Assembly (NCBI RefSeq): GCF_000412675.1
Contig: NC_021505.1
Location: 5,822,501-5,886,500 of the forward strand
DNA length: 64,000 bases
DNA from: Pseudomonas putida NBRC 14164
Lineage (GTDB): Bacteria; Pseudomonadota; Gammaproteobacteria; Pseudomonadales; Pseudomonadaceae
Reading direction: 5' to 3'
How positions within the stretch are numbered: the first letter of the stretch is position 1; each line of letters begins with the position of its first letter. A model generated the notes under the pieces. The model made no database searches. It was not told the origin of the DNA and worked only from the letters and a program-made list of their open reading frames with translations. This document shows, in pieces, positions 63,540 to 64,000 of this stretch. The position numbers and the translations under genes were made by a program.

Positions 63540-64000
63540 GCCACTGAAACTGGCCGTGGTCGGCCATACCAACGTCGGCAAGACCTCGCTGCTGCGCACG
63601 CTGACCCGCGACGTAGGCTTTGGCGAAGTGTCCCACCGCCCCAGCACCACCCGCCATGTAGAAGGTGCGCGCTTGTCGGTGGACGGCGAACCCTTGCTGG
63701 AGCTGTACGACACCCCGGGCCTGGAGGATGCCATCGCGTTGCTCGACTACCTCGAACGCCTGGAACGCCCGGGCGAGCGCCTGGACGGCCCGGCCCGCCT
63801 GGAGCGCTTTCTGCAGGGCAGCGAAGCGCGCCAGCGTTTCGAGCAGGAGGCCAAGGTGCTGCGCCAGTTGCTGGCCAGCAATGCCGGCCTGTACGTGATC
63901 GACGCGCGCGAGCCGGTGCTGGCCAAGTATCGCGATGAACTGGAAGTGCTGGCCAGCTGCGGCAAGCCGTTGCTGCCGGTGCTCAACTTCGTCGCCAGCC
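63532..64000 (+). CDS. DUF3482 GTPase (partial, runs off window end)
   Basis: Starts ATG 63532, overlapping the DUF2868 stop. 156 codons are seen and the rest is outside the window. P-loop GHTNVGKTS (about 11-19), a T-rich switch I (RPSTTRHVE), and DTPG (about 61-64) identify a TRAFAC GTPase; a later LPVLNFVAS may include the G4-like strand. It pairs with the DUF2868 membrane protein. Confidence 0.88.
   Translation, partial: MTEPLKLAVVGHTNVGKTSLLRTLTRDVGFGEVSHRPSTTRHVEGARLSVDGEPLLELYDTPGLEDAIALLDYLERLERPGERLDGPARLERFLQGSEARQRFEQEAKVLRQLLASNAGLYVIDAREPVLAKYRDELEVLASCGKPLLPVLNFVAS

Noticed and set aside
1..64000. CRISPR arrays, tRNA, rRNA, insertion sequences
   Set aside because: No regularly spaced direct repeats, no tRNA-like cloverleaf or rRNA stretch, and no transposase-like protein were seen. 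The repeated sequences are REP or short palindromes.

Overview
The window is a gene-dense, GC-rich chromosomal segment with the gene order of the Pseudomonas putida group. The evidence is the combination of hemE-gltD-gltB, damX-aroB-aroK-pilQ-pilO/P-pilN-pilM, mrcA, maeB, rpmE, priA, argS, pilT/yggS-proC-yggT-metX-metW-rdgB-hemW, thiS-thiG-trmB, rpoH-ftsX-ftsE-ftsY and coaD-fdx-mutM, together with many P. putida-type REP palindromes carrying a GCGGG...CCCGC core. It is core genome throughout. I saw no transposase, integrase, phage gene, CRISPR array, tRNA or rRNA.

Layout. 1-8.1 kb, minus strand: a YgiW/BOF periplasmic protein, hemE (haem) and gltD/gltB (glutamate synthase). 8.1-15.1 kb, minus: an aroK-aroB-damX operon behind a compact type IV pilus/DNA-uptake type cluster pilM-N-(O+P fused)-Q. 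15.3-20.4 kb: mrcA (PBP1A), convergent with maeB, then a secreted nuclease homologue and rpmE. 20.6-25.9 kb: priA, argS, a SPOR protein and a TM2 protein. 26.0-34.4 kb: an NlpC/P60 hydrolase, pilT, then the plus-strand run yggS-proC-yggT and metX-metW-DUF4426-rdgB-hemW-DUF3392. 34.7-42.2 kb: thiS-thiG-trmB, DUF423, mtgA, rpoH, and ftsX-ftsE-ftsY. 42.4-47.0 kb: a paired M16 peptidase, rsmD and a YheT-like hydrolase. 47.2-52.4 kb: a sulfurtransferase, a TetR regulator and a divergent dehydrogenase operon (aldehyde dehydrogenase, Tat lipoprotein, GMC flavoprotein). 52.5-58.7 kb: coaD, ferredoxin, mutM, an HDOD protein, rlmI and ilvD. 58.8-64 kb: a phosphorylcholine-phosphatase-like protein, a cystine/dicarboxylate-family symporter, folA, and a DUF2868 membrane protein with a DUF3482 GTPase that runs off the window end.

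Themes. Cell-envelope growth is heavily represented (mrcA, mtgA, ftsEX, two SPOR proteins, an NlpC/P60 hydrolase). Amino-acid and cofactor biosynthesis is spread over many short operons. The most unusual points are these. PilO and PilP are fused in a reduced, Hof-like pilus cluster. A REP palindrome sits in frame inside the ftsY coding sequence. The rpmE terminator overlaps the first codons of the downstream nuclease gene. A second palindrome family, distinct from REP, has compensatory base changes between copies. An apparent AlgU/sigma-E promoter precedes rpoH. The three-gene aldehyde/alcohol dehydrogenase operon has a flavoprotein that may be exported by hitch-hiking on a Tat-signal partner.
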